Shown: positions 47,152 to 57,057, counted from the first letter of the stretch. The stretch: DNA of 64,000 nt from Helicobacter sp. MIT 21-1697 (GCF_026241255.1 NZ_JAPHNC010000003.1:156554-220553); one strand, 5' to 3'. Program-made: numbers and translations. The notes: generated by a model not told the origin, from the sequence alone.

Positions 47152-49200
47152 TTATTTTTTAGCTACGGATTGATCAATCATCAGTTGAACACTGCTAAAG
47201 GCATTATTGGTTTTAGAGATTTGAGAATCATAAGCTGCAAATCTCTGTGCCATAATGTCATAGCGTGTATTGAGCTGTTCAACTGCTTTTTTTCTATCTT
47301 CGCGTAGTTTTTTATCATCTTTTGTGAGGCTTTCCTCAAGCACTTTAAGCCGTGCATTTGGTCCATTTAAGAGTCTATCAATCTCTTGATCAAATTTTTT
47401 AAAAACGCCATCAATTCGCACTTCTTTAAATTCTGTCGTTTTCATACTCCCACTGAAAAGTTCTTGAGTGCCTTCTGGGTCAGAGCTCAAAGCCATTTGG
47501 AGCTTGCTCACATCAAGGCTCATCACACCCTTTTCGTTCAAAGAAAGCCCATATTTTGCAAGTCCTTTGAGTTCTGTTTCTGTTTGGATTGTTGTAGAAA
47601 AGATACGATTAAGGCTAGGGCGTATCATACGAATATCGCTATTGCCATTAAATACACCAGCAATTTTAGAATCTTCGTCATAACGTGTAACATCATCAAG
47701 TTTTAAAGCAAGGTCATTATAAGATTCAACAAATTTCTTCACATTTTCTATAATCTCTTCATCATTGCGTGTAATGCTAATCACAGCAGGTTTTCCCGGT
47801 TCGGTAGTAGTAAGAAACTCAATATTAACCCCATTGACAATGTCATCAACATTATTTGTGGGACGTTTCATTGAGATACCATTATATGAAAATCTTGCAT
47901 CTTCTGCTTTTTGAACATTGCGTATTTTAAAAAGCTCTTCTTGCGTTTTGGTATAATCCATCGTTATGCCAGCTTTCAAGCCCAAATCCTCAAGAGCTTT
48001 TTTGCTTTGGGGGTCATCATTTGCATAAATATTTACTTCTCCTGTATCGGAGTTAATCACAAGTTTGCCCTCATCATTGACAGAGCCATAGATTCCAGCG
48101 ATATTATTGATTGCTTCGGCAATGGCTTGTGCATTTTGGGTAGATGTATTTTTTTCTTTTGTAAGTGTAGAAAGGTCAAGTGGGACGCTGCCTATATTGA
48201 TTGTGCCTGTAAGTTTTCCTGCTCCTATACTTTTAGTTGCCACCATTAAGTCTTCTTTGCCATTGTTTTTGTTTTCTGTGCCAAAGCCTAAACTTTGTGC
48301 TTTAGCACCCTGAAGTTCAATGCTATAACCGCGTCTATCATTGAGAGTGAGCGCATCACTATTTGCGCCCCCTATACCGATATTAATATCATTATCAAGC
48401 AGTCCATCAAAGTCTGAATCATTTTTAATTGCAGCAATAATAGCTTCTTTAAGAGCTTCTGCGTTATCTTGAGTTTTAGATTCTGTTGCAGTTTTGGAAA
48501 GTTTGATGGCAAGAGTTTTCTCAATGCCTTTTTTGTCCTTAAGCGTAATGTTTAAATCTCCATCATTAAGAGCAAAAGCACCAGAGGGAACGACAGAGCC
48601 ACTTGCAGTTGAGCCAAAATATATGCGGGAAGATTCACCTGTATCTTTTGAATTAACCATAAGCTGATAAGGGTTTGAGCCACCTGTTTTCATCACGATT
48701 CCCATTACTTCGCCTTTTGTTGTATCTGTGATGAGCTGTGCTACCTCGCCTAATTCCATACCTGCTTTAATATCAATTTTATAATCACGTCCTTTGTGGT
48801 GAAATTTTAATACAGAATCTTTTTGGCTAAATGCAGATTCTCTACTCTCATATTTTGAGCCTATTTCATTAATGTCAGAAGTTGCTACAGAATCTATATC
48901 AATTTTAATATCTTGTGTGGGCACACCTGTGGATATATTTGCTTTGAGTGCATCACCAATAACATTACTAGAGCGTCCCAGATAAGTAGAATAGTCTCCG
49001 AGCTTACTTGTGCTAGATTTTAAATCACGCAAAGCAGAGGTAATAGCCACAAGCTCGGTTTGTTTTTCAACATTTTGCTCAATTTTTTTATCAATGGGCT
49101 TGATAAGTGAAGCCTCATCAGCTTCCCTTAGTTTGTCAATCACATCGTGATTTAAAACTTTGCTTCCAAGTCCAAGCGAACTCAATGTGCCAAGTGCCAT
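47152..49200 (-). CDS. fliD: Flagellar filament cap protein FliD
   Basis: FliD caps the filament and guides flagellin insertion. The 682-residue protein is the usual size for Helicobacter. The N-terminus GTLSSLGLGSKVLNHDVIDK and the helical C-terminus (LNTRYDIMAQRFAAYDSQIS) form the coiled-coil legs; the central domains are beta-rich, with flagellin-hook-IN-like pieces such as NNIAGIYGSVNDEGKLVIN. It lies between flaG and fliS in the expected order. Confidence 0.94.
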   Translation of the reverse strand: MALGTLSSLGLGSKVLNHDVIDKLREADEASLIKPIDKKIEQNVEKQTELVAITSALRDLKSSTSKLGDYSTYLGRSSNVIGDALKANISTGVPTQDIKIDIDSVATSDINEIGSKYESRESAFSQKDSVLKFHHKGRDYKIDIKAGMELGEVAQLITDTTKGEVMGIVMKTGGSNPYQLMVNSKDTGESSRIYFGSTASGSVVPSGAFALNDGDLNITLKDKKGIEKTLAIKLSKTATESKTQDNAEALKEAIIAAIKNDSDFDGLLDNDINIGIGGANSDALTLNDRRGYSIELQGAKAQSLGFGTENKNNGKEDLMVATKSIGAGKLTGTINIGSVPLDLSTLTKEKNTSTQNAQAIAEAINNIAGIYGSVNDEGKLVINSDTGEVNIYANDDPQSKKALEDLGLKAGITMDYTKTQEELFKIRNVQKAEDARFSYNGISMKRPTNNVDDIVNGVNIEFLTTTEPGKPAVISITRNDEEIIENVKKFVESYNDLALKLDDVTRYDEDSKIAGVFNGNSDIRMIRPSLNRIFSTTIQTETELKGLAKYGLSLNEKGVMSLDVSKLQMALSSDPEGTQELFSGSMKTTEFKEVRIDGVFKKFDQEIDRLLNGPNARLKVLEESLTKDDKKLREDRKKAVEQLNTRYDIMAQRFAAYDSQISKTNNAFSSVQLMIDQSVAKK

Positions 49201-49254
49201 ATTACCTCTTTTCTTGTGTATTTGTGTTTTTAAAGTTACAAGTTAAATGAAAGA

Positions 49255-49647
49255 TTAACCTTGTTTGTCAAAAATGACACCAATGACTTCACGCATTTTT
49301 TTCATCAATTCAATAGCCTCTTTTGATGGAATCTCGCGAATCACCTTATCACCATTACTTTCTTTAACCGTTACCATAAGACCGGGTATATTTTCATTAT
49401 ATGAAAAATGAATATCGGTGTCAATGCGCTTCATTTCGTCATTAAGCTTTTTGCTTAATTCACGCAGTTCATTTTCCAGTTGTTTTTTATTTTCCCTGTC
49501 TTGATGTTGCGCAGTTTCTTCTCTTACACGCACTTCTATGGGACGTTTATCTTCCGTGATAGTTTTTCCACTTGTGCTTATCATATTGACCAACTGATTT
49601 TTAATGGTATTGTTGGTGTTATTAACATTATTAATATCATTAAGCAT
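49255..49647 (-). CDS. flaG: Flagellar protein FlaG
   Basis: FlaG influences filament length; its loss makes filaments too long in Campylobacter. The 130-residue protein has a disordered asparagine-rich start and the FlaG domain from about residue 60: LNDEMKRIDTDIHFSYNENI then VIREIPSKEAIELMKKM. It begins the filament operon behind a sigma-28-like promoter. Confidence 0.88.
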   Translation of the reverse strand: MLNDINNVNNTNNTIKNQLVNMISTSGKTITEDKRPIEVRVREETAQHQDRENKKQLENELRELSKKLNDEMKRIDTDIHFSYNENIPGLMVTVKESNGDKVIREIPSKEAIELMKKMREVIGVIFDKQG

Positions 49648-49683
49648 AGCTTCCTCCTTGAAGTTACAATATAAACTAGAGGA

Positions 49684-49711
49684 TACATCGGATAAAAATT
49701 TTATTTTTTTA
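49684..49711 (-). promoter_or_regulatory. Sigma-28 (FliA) promoter for flaG-fliD-fliS
   Basis: On the minus strand TAAA (49711-49708), 16 bases, then CCGATGTA (49691-49684) match the flagellar sigma-28 pattern TAAA-N16-CCGAT. It lies 36 bases before flaG and overlaps the stop codon of the envC-like gene. Confidence 0.65.
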
Positions 49712-50932
49712 GTTGAGTTTTATAAAATCTGCAGGATTGATATGTTTATCTTTTTGAGTGATTTCAAAACTTAAGCGTTCATTGACTTTGCCAATAATCG
49801 TGCCTTTTTTAATAGGTGTGCCGGTTTTAATTGCAGATTCTATTTTGTCCATATATGCATAAATAGTATGGATAGCATTATTATGTTCAATAATCACGAC
49901 TTTTTTAAGTCCGGGTGCTTCTTTGGCATACACTATCTTGCCATCAAGCACATTTTTGACTGGAGCATTCGGGGATTTGGGGTTGAGCATAATTGCTGCA
50001 TTGAAAATTTTAAATTTATATACAGGATCAAAATAGGGTCCAAATTTTTTTTCAACAACATAATTATCAAGTGGCGAAAAGGTTTTTGCACCTTTATAGG
50101 CAATGGTTGGCACATCACGATATGAAGTGCCAAATTGTTTTGGGGCTTTGATGCTGCTTGGGTTTTTTTGGTTATTGATAAAAGCTTGTTGATTAGAGCC
50201 TTGTTGTTTTTGTTCTTTAACAATATTAAGCTTGGAGAGAATTTCATCAAGGCTTTTGCGCTCTTTGACAATGTCTTTAAGCTGTTGGTCATAGGTTTTA
50301 AGCTCGGTTTGCATTTTTGAAAGAGTAGCTTTTTGTTGTTCTTTTGCCGTTTGGAGATGTTCTTTTTTGTTGGTTTGAGCCTTAATGGAATTTTGAATTT
50401 GAGAAATAGCGTTACTTATTTGCTTGATTTCGTTATTAAGAATATTGTGTTTGGCATTGAGTGTTTTGATAGAATTGCGTGCGTTTTTATGCAGAATCTG
50501 ATAAATATGATATTGCACTACACCATCAATAGAATCAATATCTGCAGAGTGGCTAATAACCATATTAAACGCGATACCCTGCACAATAAGCTTGATAAGT
50601 TGGTTTTCAATATGAAGTTTTTGCTCTAAAAGTGCATTTTGTTTTTTTTGAGAATCTTTAAGTGTTTTTTCTTGGCTTTGGGATTTGCCTTGATTTTGTT
50701 CTATATCTTTTTCTAAAGCATTGATTTGATTCCCAAGTTGTGTGAGTTCGGCATTTTTTGCATTAATTGCTTTGCCCAAAACATCAAGTTTTTTGCTAAT
50801 GGCTTTTTCTTGGGATTTGGCAGTGGCAAGTTTATCTTTGTTTTTTGCAATATCTTGGTCAATATTTGCCATACATACATTTATGATAACACATATTGCA
50901 ATCCAGCCAAAGCCCCTCATTATCAAATTCAT
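49709..50932 (-). CDS. EnvC-like septal amidase activator (degenerate M23 domain)
   Basis: The 407-residue protein has a signal peptide (about 1-22), a long coiled coil (25-250) and a C-terminal LytM/M23 domain. The zinc ligands of active M23 peptidases are lost: where HxxxD is expected there is IFNAAIMLN, and HTIYAYMDKI replaces the HxH strand. That matches E. coli EnvC, which activates amidases instead of cutting. It overlaps ftsX by four bases (ATGA), so FtsEX-EnvC-AmiA control of daughter-cell separation is likely. Confidence 0.85.
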   Translation of the reverse strand: MNLIMRGFGWIAICVIINVCMANIDQDIAKNKDKLATAKSQEKAISKKLDVLGKAINAKNAELTQLGNQINALEKDIEQNQGKSQSQEKTLKDSQKKQNALLEQKLHIENQLIKLIVQGIAFNMVISHSADIDSIDGVVQYHIYQILHKNARNSIKTLNAKHNILNNEIKQISNAISQIQNSIKAQTNKKEHLQTAKEQQKATLSKMQTELKTYDQQLKDIVKERKSLDEILSKLNIVKEQKQQGSNQQAFINNQKNPSSIKAPKQFGTSYRDVPTIAYKGAKTFSPLDNYVVEKKFGPYFDPVYKFKIFNAAIMLNPKSPNAPVKNVLDGKIVYAKEAPGLKKVVIIEHNNAIHTIYAYMDKIESAIKTGTPIKKGTIIGKVNERLSFEITQKDKHINPADFIKLN

Positions 50933-51738
50933 AAGTCTTTTTGTTTAATAATGACAAAAACCACCGAGACAATAGATACAAGTATAGATGTAAAAAGAAG
51001 AATGACAAAATCACTCCCCATACGGAATATATTGCTTGTTACTTCAAGTGTGTGAAATACTTCTTGCATTTTGTCGTGGTTAATGAGATATGTCATACCT
51101 GCAATAATAGCTATCGTTGAAACAATAGAATCAATAAATGCAAGGCGGAATAAAATGCCATTTCTCATCCACGCAGGAGCACCTAAAAAAGCCATAATTT
51201 CCATTCTATCACTATGTTCAAATTTCCAAATTTCAATTTGTTTTACCATAAGAATATAACTTAAAATGGCAATAAGTGATGCAAAAACTATAATTGAGCT
51301 TTTAATGATGAGCAGGAGCTTATAAACTTGCGAATGACTCTTACTAAAAGATTCAACTTTAGTTACGCCATTAAGCTTTGAAAGTGTTGTATTAATCTTT
51401 TGGAGTCGGTCTTCATCTGGGAAAGTAGAGAGTTTGAGCGAATAGAAAAAAGGCAATTCTCTTTGCAATGTTTCAAGGCTTTCGCGACTAAGATCCTTTT
51501 TGAGTTCATTCATCATATAATCAGGCGCAATAGCTTTTAACTCCTTTGCTTCACGAATAAAACTTTGAATCTTATCAAGCGTAAGTGCATTTTTTGAAGC
51601 AATAACGATAGAATAATTATCAGAGAGCTTGTTTTCGTGTTTGGTTACAGCACGATTGACAAGCATAATGCTTTCAAGGCTAAAAAGAAGAGCTAAAAGC
51701 GGGATAATAAGTGCCAAATGTCTCCTAAGCAAATTCAT
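50929..51738 (-). CDS. ftsX: Cell-division permease FtsX
   Basis: FtsX is the membrane part of the divisome ABC complex and passes the ATP signal to the periplasmic amidase activator. The 269-residue protein has a first helix at about 9-29, a periplasmic domain (30-135, LSRESLETLQRELPFFYSL) and three helices near 140-162, 190-215 and 238-262. It overlaps ftsE by 14 bases and the envC-like gene by 4. Confidence 0.9.
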   Translation of the reverse strand: MNLLRRHLALIIPLLALLFSLESIMLVNRAVTKHENKLSDNYSIVIASKNALTLDKIQSFIREAKELKAIAPDYMMNELKKDLSRESLETLQRELPFFYSLKLSTFPDEDRLQKINTTLSKLNGVTKVESFSKSHSQVYKLLLIIKSSIIVFASLIAILSYILMVKQIEIWKFEHSDRMEIMAFLGAPAWMRNGILFRLAFIDSIVSTIAIIAGMTYLINHDKMQEVFHTLEVTSNIFRMGSDFVILLFTSILVSIVSVVFVIIKQKDL

Positions 51739-52393
51739 AAACCACTCCTTCTTCTATATGTAATCTTCTAAATGGAATATTAAGCCTATCAGGCATTCGG
51801 TGAGTTACAACTACAACTGTGATGCCAAGCTGCTCATTTACACCTTTGAGGAGATTCCAAATAAGCTCACTTGAGTAATCATCAAGGTTACCCGTTGGCT
51901 CATCAGCAAGAATAATTGTTGGATTGTGCGCAAGCGCACGCGCCATAGCTACGCGTTGTTGCTCACCCCCACTTAATTCAAGAGGAAATTTATTTGCCTT
52001 ATGCGAAAGCTTAATATGCACAAGCAGTTTTTCAACTTGGGATTTGCATACTTCTTTTTTGTAGCCATTAATGATCATAGGCAACATCACATTGCGCTCT
52101 ATATTCCATTCTTTAATTAGCTTATAGTCTTGAAATACGATGCCAATACTACGGCGGAGATGATTAATACGACTTTTTGATGCTTTTTGCATATTGATAC
52201 CAAAAACATTTAAAAACCCACTTTTAACACCTAAATATCCAAAAAATGAGCTTAAAATAGTGCTTTTTCCGCTACCTGAAGCTCCTGTTATGAATACAAA
52301 CTCTTTAGCATTAATATTAAAAGTGGCATCTTTAATGACAAGCTCGTCATTATAGCCTAGATTGAGATTTTTTGCTTCTATAATTGTGCTCAA
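51725..52393 (-). CDS. ftsE: Cell-division ATP-binding protein FtsE
   Basis: FtsE is the ATPase of FtsEX. The 222-residue protein starts with TTG at 52393 after AGGAGTA, and has Walker A GASGSGKS, signature LSGGEQQR, Walker [13 protein letters not shown] and the H-loop VVVTHR. It lies 3 bases after trmB and overlaps ftsX, so division genes here are tightly coupled. Confidence 0.94.
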   Translation of the reverse strand: MSTIIEAKNLNLGYNDELVIKDATFNINAKEFVFITGASGSGKSTILSSFFGYLGVKSGFLNVFGINMQKASKSRINHLRRSIGIVFQDYKLIKEWNIERNVMLPMIINGYKKEVCKSQVEKLLVHIKLSHKANKFPLELSGGEQQRVAMARALAHNPTIILADEPTGNLDDYSSELIWNLLKGVNEQLGITVVVVTHRMPDRLNIPFRRLHIEEGVVYEFA

Positions 52394-52396
52394 ATT

Positions 52397-53587
52397 TTAC
52401 TCCTGTGTTAGAATCTGCATTAAATATTTATGCGCCTTGATGGCTGCTTGTGTGGGGATAGGGTTATGCCCAATATACCGAGTTGATATATTATCGCAAA
52501 ATGCGATTTGTAGAAACTTGCTTTGAGGCTGGTTAAAATCCCCAAAACATAATGCCAAGACATATATATCCCCCGCACAATACAGATTATCAATATGCAA
52601 AAACCAATCATTGGCAATTTTCTTATGTGGAAAACTCTTGTAATTATCCAAATTTTTTCTTAGAATCTTATCAAAATAAAATGTTTTTTGGGTATTTTTT
52701 ACATTTTTTTCATTATTTGTATGTTTGTGGGTGTGAAAAATCTTTAAATCATAAATATTTTTTTGTTGTTTTGTCCATCTCGCTTCGTATTTGCTCGTGA
52801 TTGCTTGTTGTTGGTTTTTATGTATTTCTAAGCTTATGTTCTTTTCTTGCAAGGCAAGAGAGAGGACATCTTGAAAATATACTTCATCATCACTGCGCAA
52901 AGCAAGCATTCCACCATTGTCTAAAACACGTAAAGATTCTTGAATAAATTTGGGTGAAAAAATGCGTCTATGGTGTTTTTTGTTCCAAGGCACAGGAAAA
53001 TGCACATAAATGCCCTGCGCAATATGGGAGGGGAGAATCTCAAGGAAGATACGCGCATCACCATTAATAATATAGAGATTTTTTAAGTCTAAGAGCTGCA
53101 CTTGTCTCAAAATCTGCTCAATAGAAGGAGTATGAATTTCTATACCAACACATATAAGATGAGGGTTGCTTTGCGCAAGATGTAAAAGATGGCGTCCCGA
53201 GCCAAAGCCTATCTCAATAAGGCAAGGTTTTGCAAAATCCAAAAAAAACTCCATAGACTTCAAATAGGGAGATTGGAGATTCTGTCGCGGAGTATTGTTG
53301 TTGAGGTTATGCGAGATGATATTTTTTTGATAGGCACATAGAATCTTAAGCGCATTCTTCATAATACCTGTGGGTTGAGTTTTGGTGCTTTTTTCACATT
53401 TGAGAATGGCATTATTTTTACTCTCACGCCACGCTTTGCGTAAGAAAAACTCACTATCTTTATATCGCACTAAAATGAGGGATTGTGTAGAATCATTGCA
53501 TTGTTTGGCTTCATACACAAAGCTATACCCCTCTTGTGTAAAGGGCATAGGAGGCAATGTAATGTGTGGCGCAAGAAAATGTGGCAT
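52397..53587 (-). CDS. trmB: tRNA (guanine-N7) methyltransferase TrmB
   Basis: TrmB makes m7G46 in tRNA. The SAM site is CLIEIGFGSGRHLLHLA (about residues 137-153), with IYVHFPVPWNKKHHRRIFSP as the conserved catalytic/tRNA motif. At 396 residues it is about 150 longer than E. coli TrmB, with an N-terminal extension of about 120 residues and a long tail, as in other epsilonproteobacteria. Its ATG shares one base with the stop of the upstream lipoprotein gene. Confidence 0.92.
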   Translation of the reverse strand: MPHFLAPHITLPPMPFTQEGYSFVYEAKQCNDSTQSLILVRYKDSEFFLRKAWRESKNNAILKCEKSTKTQPTGIMKNALKILCAYQKNIISHNLNNNTPRQNLQSPYLKSMEFFLDFAKPCLIEIGFGSGRHLLHLAQSNPHLICVGIEIHTPSIEQILRQVQLLDLKNLYIINGDARIFLEILPSHIAQGIYVHFPVPWNKKHHRRIFSPKFIQESLRVLDNGGMLALRSDDEVYFQDVLSLALQEKNISLEIHKNQQQAITSKYEARWTKQQKNIYDLKIFHTHKHTNNEKNVKNTQKTFYFDKILRKNLDNYKSFPHKKIANDWFLHIDNLYCAGDIYVLALCFGDFNQPQSKFLQIAFCDNISTRYIGHNPIPTQAAIKAHKYLMQILTQE

Positions 53588-54861
53588 TATCTTGTAGCCT
53601 TTTGAGATTCTATGGAGAGTTCAATTTCTTGTGTGGGTGCAGATTCTATGCCATTTTTGTCAATGCTTGTTACGCTATATTTATAAATGATACCTTTTTG
53701 CATTTCTTTATCGGTAAAGGTAGTATCGTATATATCAATAAAGCGCGCACTTTGTGCCCATATCTTTCCCTCTTTGCGATAAACAATGTAGTTTTGAATA
53801 CGCTCATCACTTGGCGTTTGCCACGAGAGGGTGGCTTTGCCATTAATCATTTTTCCCTCAAAAAGCAAAGGTGTGCTTGGAGGCGGAAGACTTGAGCCTT
53901 TCGCGGGTGAGCTACTCATACGCCCCTCTAAGCCATTATCGCCTAAAAGCACGACTTGATAGTAATAGCTTATCCCATCTTCTTTATCTTTGAGCTTATG
54001 TGTGTAGCTTGTTTGATTTGTAGTCGCTAGTTTTTTATAGTTTTTATCGTTGGGAGAATAGAGAATTTTATATTGTTTTTTGCTTACACCTTGTGTATCA
54101 GGAGCTTGTTCCCAAGTAATTTTAATCTCTCGGGGCAACTCTGAAGTAGCTTGGATATTTTCAATAGGTGCGGGTTGAGGGATTGTTTTTGCACTCACAC
54201 TTTGTGAGGGCTTACTTTTGATACCCTCATAGCTTTGTGCGATAATGCGATAAGTGTAGCTCTCCCCATCTTTTAAATCATCATCAAAATATTCTACACT
54301 CAAGCGATGAGGGATTGTTTTAATTGTTTTAAATTCACCTGCTTTGTTTAGACGTTGAATAAGATAGGAATCTATGCTCGGATTTGGGTGTGGCGACCAA
54401 ATAAGCTTGATAGAGCGTGGCTGGTTGTTCAGGGCAAAGACACTCTCTACTGCATCAATAAAAGATGTTTGCACAACAATAGGCTCACTTTTAGGAGAAA
54501 TCGTATTATTACTGCCAAGTGTGGCAAAGGCATAGATATATTTTGTTTGAGGTTTAAGATTTATATCATAAAAATGCGTAGTAAAGCGATTTGAAATCGT
54601 AGCGATTTTTTGTAGTTTTTGATTATCTTTTGCTTGAGCACGATAAATGACAAATCCTTTTATTTGCTCATTATCAAGAAATTTCCATTCAAACCCAACA
54701 GATGAGACATCAGCGAGTGTGTTTATAGAATCAATGCGCGGAAGCGAAACATCTTCTTGGAGTTTTACGCCAAAAGAAGAGAAGCAACCATTAAGAAAAG
54801 CACTCAAAAGAGCGCATAATCCTATTAACTTCAAGTAATTCCATAATGTTTTTGTGCTCAT
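53587..54861 (-). CDS. FlpA-like fibronectin type III lipoprotein
   Basis: The 424-residue protein has a lipoprotein signal peptide (about 1-26, ending LNGC) and four fibronectin type III domains (about 40-135, 140-225, 228-325 and 330-418), each with the SY/KY-x-Y-R-I-type strand (SYTYRIIAQS, SYYYQVVLLG, IYKYSVTSID). The same gene position in Campylobacter jejuni is FlpA, a fibronectin-binding adhesin. Its start codes inside the end of the rluD-like gene (71-base overlap). Adhesin role is inferred. Confidence 0.85.
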   Translation of the reverse strand: MSTKTLWNYLKLIGLCALLSAFLNGCFSSFGVKLQEDVSLPRIDSINTLADVSSVGFEWKFLDNEQIKGFVIYRAQAKDNQKLQKIATISNRFTTHFYDINLKPQTKYIYAFATLGSNNTISPKSEPIVVQTSFIDAVESVFALNNQPRSIKLIWSPHPNPSIDSYLIQRLNKAGEFKTIKTIPHRLSVEYFDDDLKDGESYTYRIIAQSYEGIKSKPSQSVSAKTIPQPAPIENIQATSELPREIKITWEQAPDTQGVSKKQYKILYSPNDKNYKKLATTNQTSYTHKLKDKEDGISYYYQVVLLGDNGLEGRMSSSPAKGSSLPPPSTPLLFEGKMINGKATLSWQTPSDERIQNYIVYRKEGKIWAQSARFIDIYDTTFTDKEMQKGIIYKYSVTSIDKNGIESAPTQEIELSIESQKATR

Positions 54862-55846
54862 CGGACATATCCTTTGTGAAGTGAATTTGGAGGAATTTTA
54901 GCATATCTGGAAAAATAGGCGCTTTAAAAGTATAGTCTTGTTGTGTTCTGGGGTGGGTAAAATAAAGAATATAAGCGTGAAGCAAGATTCTATCTTGGTA
55001 ATGATGAGTTTTGCCTTGAGGTTTGTATCCATAAAGTGTATCGCCAAGAATATGGCGTGAGAGGCTTTCAAGGTGGGCGCGTATTTGATGTGTCCTACCT
55101 GTGTGGAGTTTGATAGCAATGAGTTCAAACGCTCCATTGTCCGAAGTGGCAATTTTGACAAAAGAGCTTTTTGAATCTCGCACTCCTTTAGGGATAGACG
55201 CATTTGGGCGAATGTGAATCTTGCTCATTTTAAGGCGGTTATGTGGATTGCGCCCCATAAAGCATTGCACTTGTTGATTCTCTTTAAGCGGTGCATCAAT
55301 AATAGCAAGATAATATCGTCCCATTTGACGAGTTTTGAGCTCTTTGGTGAGAGTAGTATAGGCAAGATGCGATTTGGCAATAGCTAAAGCCCCGCTTGTT
55401 TGCTTATCAAGGCGATGAATGATTCCATAACGCTCCTCTCCACTAAGTGTGTAAAGAATATGAGCATTGAGTTTGAGCCAATCTACAAGTGTAGGCTCTT
55501 TGACGCTTGGTGCGTGATGAATGATAAGATGAGGAGGTTTGTTGATAATAAGTACATCTTCATCTTGGTAAAGAATATCAATGTTAAAGCGTTCATCATC
55601 TCCTGATATGGTATATGAAGAAGATAAAGGTGCATTATTTATACAAGGAGATTGCACTTGAATGCAATCTTTTGCTTTGAGCAAAGTGCCATTTTTCACA
55701 CATAATGTGCCATTAAGACACACTTGTTTGTTTTTGATAATGTGATGGATTTGATTTTTACTCCTTTGAAGTTGTATGCTTAAATAAGAATCAAGGCGTA
55801 ATTTGCCATTATTTAAGTCAAAATCTGATACAATAATTTCTTTCAT
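54791..55846 (-). CDS. RluA-family rRNA/tRNA pseudouridine synthase
   Basis: The enzyme turns specific uridines to pseudouridine; RluD-like position suggests 23S rRNA. The 351-residue protein has an S4-type RNA-binding head (KLRLDSYLSIQLQRSKNQIH), the catalytic aspartate in HRLDKQTSGALAIAKS, KLHTGRTHQIRAHLESLS, and GDTLYG. The C-terminal 35 residues lie in the region overlapping the next gene. It starts the leftward operon that runs to the FliT-like gene or to the envC-like gene. Confidence 0.9.
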   Translation of the reverse strand: MKEIIVSDFDLNNGKLRLDSYLSIQLQRSKNQIHHIIKNKQVCLNGTLCVKNGTLLKAKDCIQVQSPCINNAPLSSSYTISGDDERFNIDILYQDEDVLIINKPPHLIIHHAPSVKEPTLVDWLKLNAHILYTLSGEERYGIIHRLDKQTSGALAIAKSHLAYTTLTKELKTRQMGRYYLAIIDAPLKENQQVQCFMGRNPHNRLKMSKIHIRPNASIPKGVRDSKSSFVKIATSDNGAFELIAIKLHTGRTHQIRAHLESLSRHILGDTLYGYKPQGKTHHYQDRILLHAYILYFTHPRTQQDYTFKAPIFPDMLKFLQIHFTKDMSDEHKNIMELLEVNRIMRSFECFS

Positions 55847-55914
55847 TTATCGCCTAACTATGTTTATATTTTCTTCATTTTCCGTTGAAAATGAGATTAT
55901 TTTGAGGAAAAGCT

Positions 55915-57057
55915 GTGATTGATAGACGAATTTTAACACATTTTGATTTTATTTTATTGCTTTTTGTATTGCCATTAGTTATCCTTTCTCTTTTTTTAAT
56001 CAATGAGTTAGATTCTGCTTTGTTTGCCAAACAAGTGAAGTATATTGCTTTAAGCTGTGGGCTAATGATTTTTTTATTTTTTATACCCTTTAGGCATCTG
56101 AATAGTGTTATTGTAGTATCTTATGTTATATGTTTAATCTTATTGGTTTTGGTGCATTTTATTGGCACTCAAAAGCTTGGTGCGCAACGTTGGGTGGATA
56201 TTCCTTTTACAAATTTTTCTATTCAGCCAAGTGAAATTATGAAAATCTTTCTTATGTTGCTTTTGGCTTCTTATATCACAACGAATCCTCCGCCAAAAGA
56301 TGGCTATGGCATAAAGGAATTTTGTATTATTAGCTTTTTTATTCTTGTGCCTTTTGTTATCATTCTTAAAGAACCTGATTTGGGGACAGCAATGGTGATT
56401 TTACTCACTGGATTTGGCACACTTTTTTTAATTGGTGTAAATAAGCGAATCTGGATAGCTTTGGGATTGATTGTCGTTTTGCTCGCTCCTGTGGCATATA
56501 TAGCTGATCCTCTTAAAGACTATCAAAAAAAACGTATTATGGACTTTATATCAGACAAATCTCCCTATCAAGTTGATCAGGCTTTAATTGCTATTGGTGC
56601 AAGCGGATTGTTTGGTAAATCAAAAGAAGATGCCACACAATCACAACTTAAATTTTTGCCTTATGCAAATACAGATTTTGTTTTTGCATATTTTGTAGAA
56701 CGTTTTGGACTTTTTGGGGCATTTGCTCTTTTGAGTTTATTTCTTTGTCTTATAATCTATATTTTGAGTCTAAGTTTTATGCACCAGCAGGATTATTTTT
56801 TGCGTGTAGTAACGGGCTATATGACTATTTTGATTTTTTTATATGTAAGTATTAATGTGTGTATGGTAATAGGATTAGCTCCTGTGGTAGGAATCCCTCT
56901 GCCTTTGGTGAGTTATGGCGGAACAAGTTTTGTTACTTTTATCACTCTTTTTACGATACTTGAAAACATTCTTGCCTTTAGATTTGTTTTTGAGTATAAT
57001 ACCTCCTCCAATGGGCGAGGACCTTTAGCTCAGCTGGTCAGAGCACTCGGCTCATAA
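55915..57057 (+). CDS. rodA: Rod-shape peptidoglycan polymerase RodA
   Basis: RodA is the SEDS glycosyltransferase for lateral wall growth. The 380-residue protein starts at GTG 55915 after GAGGAAA and has about ten membrane helices; SEDS motifs include GAQRWVDIPF, IQPSEIMKIFLMLLLA, LKEPDLGTAMV and IPLPLVSYGGTSF. The last 13 residues are coded by the tRNA gene at 57019, and its stop falls on the anticodon, so the tail is likely not conserved. Confidence 0.93.
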   Translation: MIDRRILTHFDFILLLFVLPLVILSLFLINELDSALFAKQVKYIALSCGLMIFLFFIPFRHLNSVIVVSYVICLILLVLVHFIGTQKLGAQRWVDIPFTNFSIQPSEIMKIFLMLLLASYITTNPPPKDGYGIKEFCIISFFILVPFVIILKEPDLGTAMVILLTGFGTLFLIGVNKRIWIALGLIVVLLAPVAYIADPLKDYQKKRIMDFISDKSPYQVDQALIAIGASGLFGKSKEDATQSQLKFLPYANTDFVFAYFVERFGLFGAFALLSLFLCLIIYILSLSFMHQQDYFLRVVTGYMTILIFLYVSINVCMVIGLAPVVGIPLPLVSYGGTSFVTFITLFTILENILAFRFVFEYNTSSNGRGPLAQLVRALGS

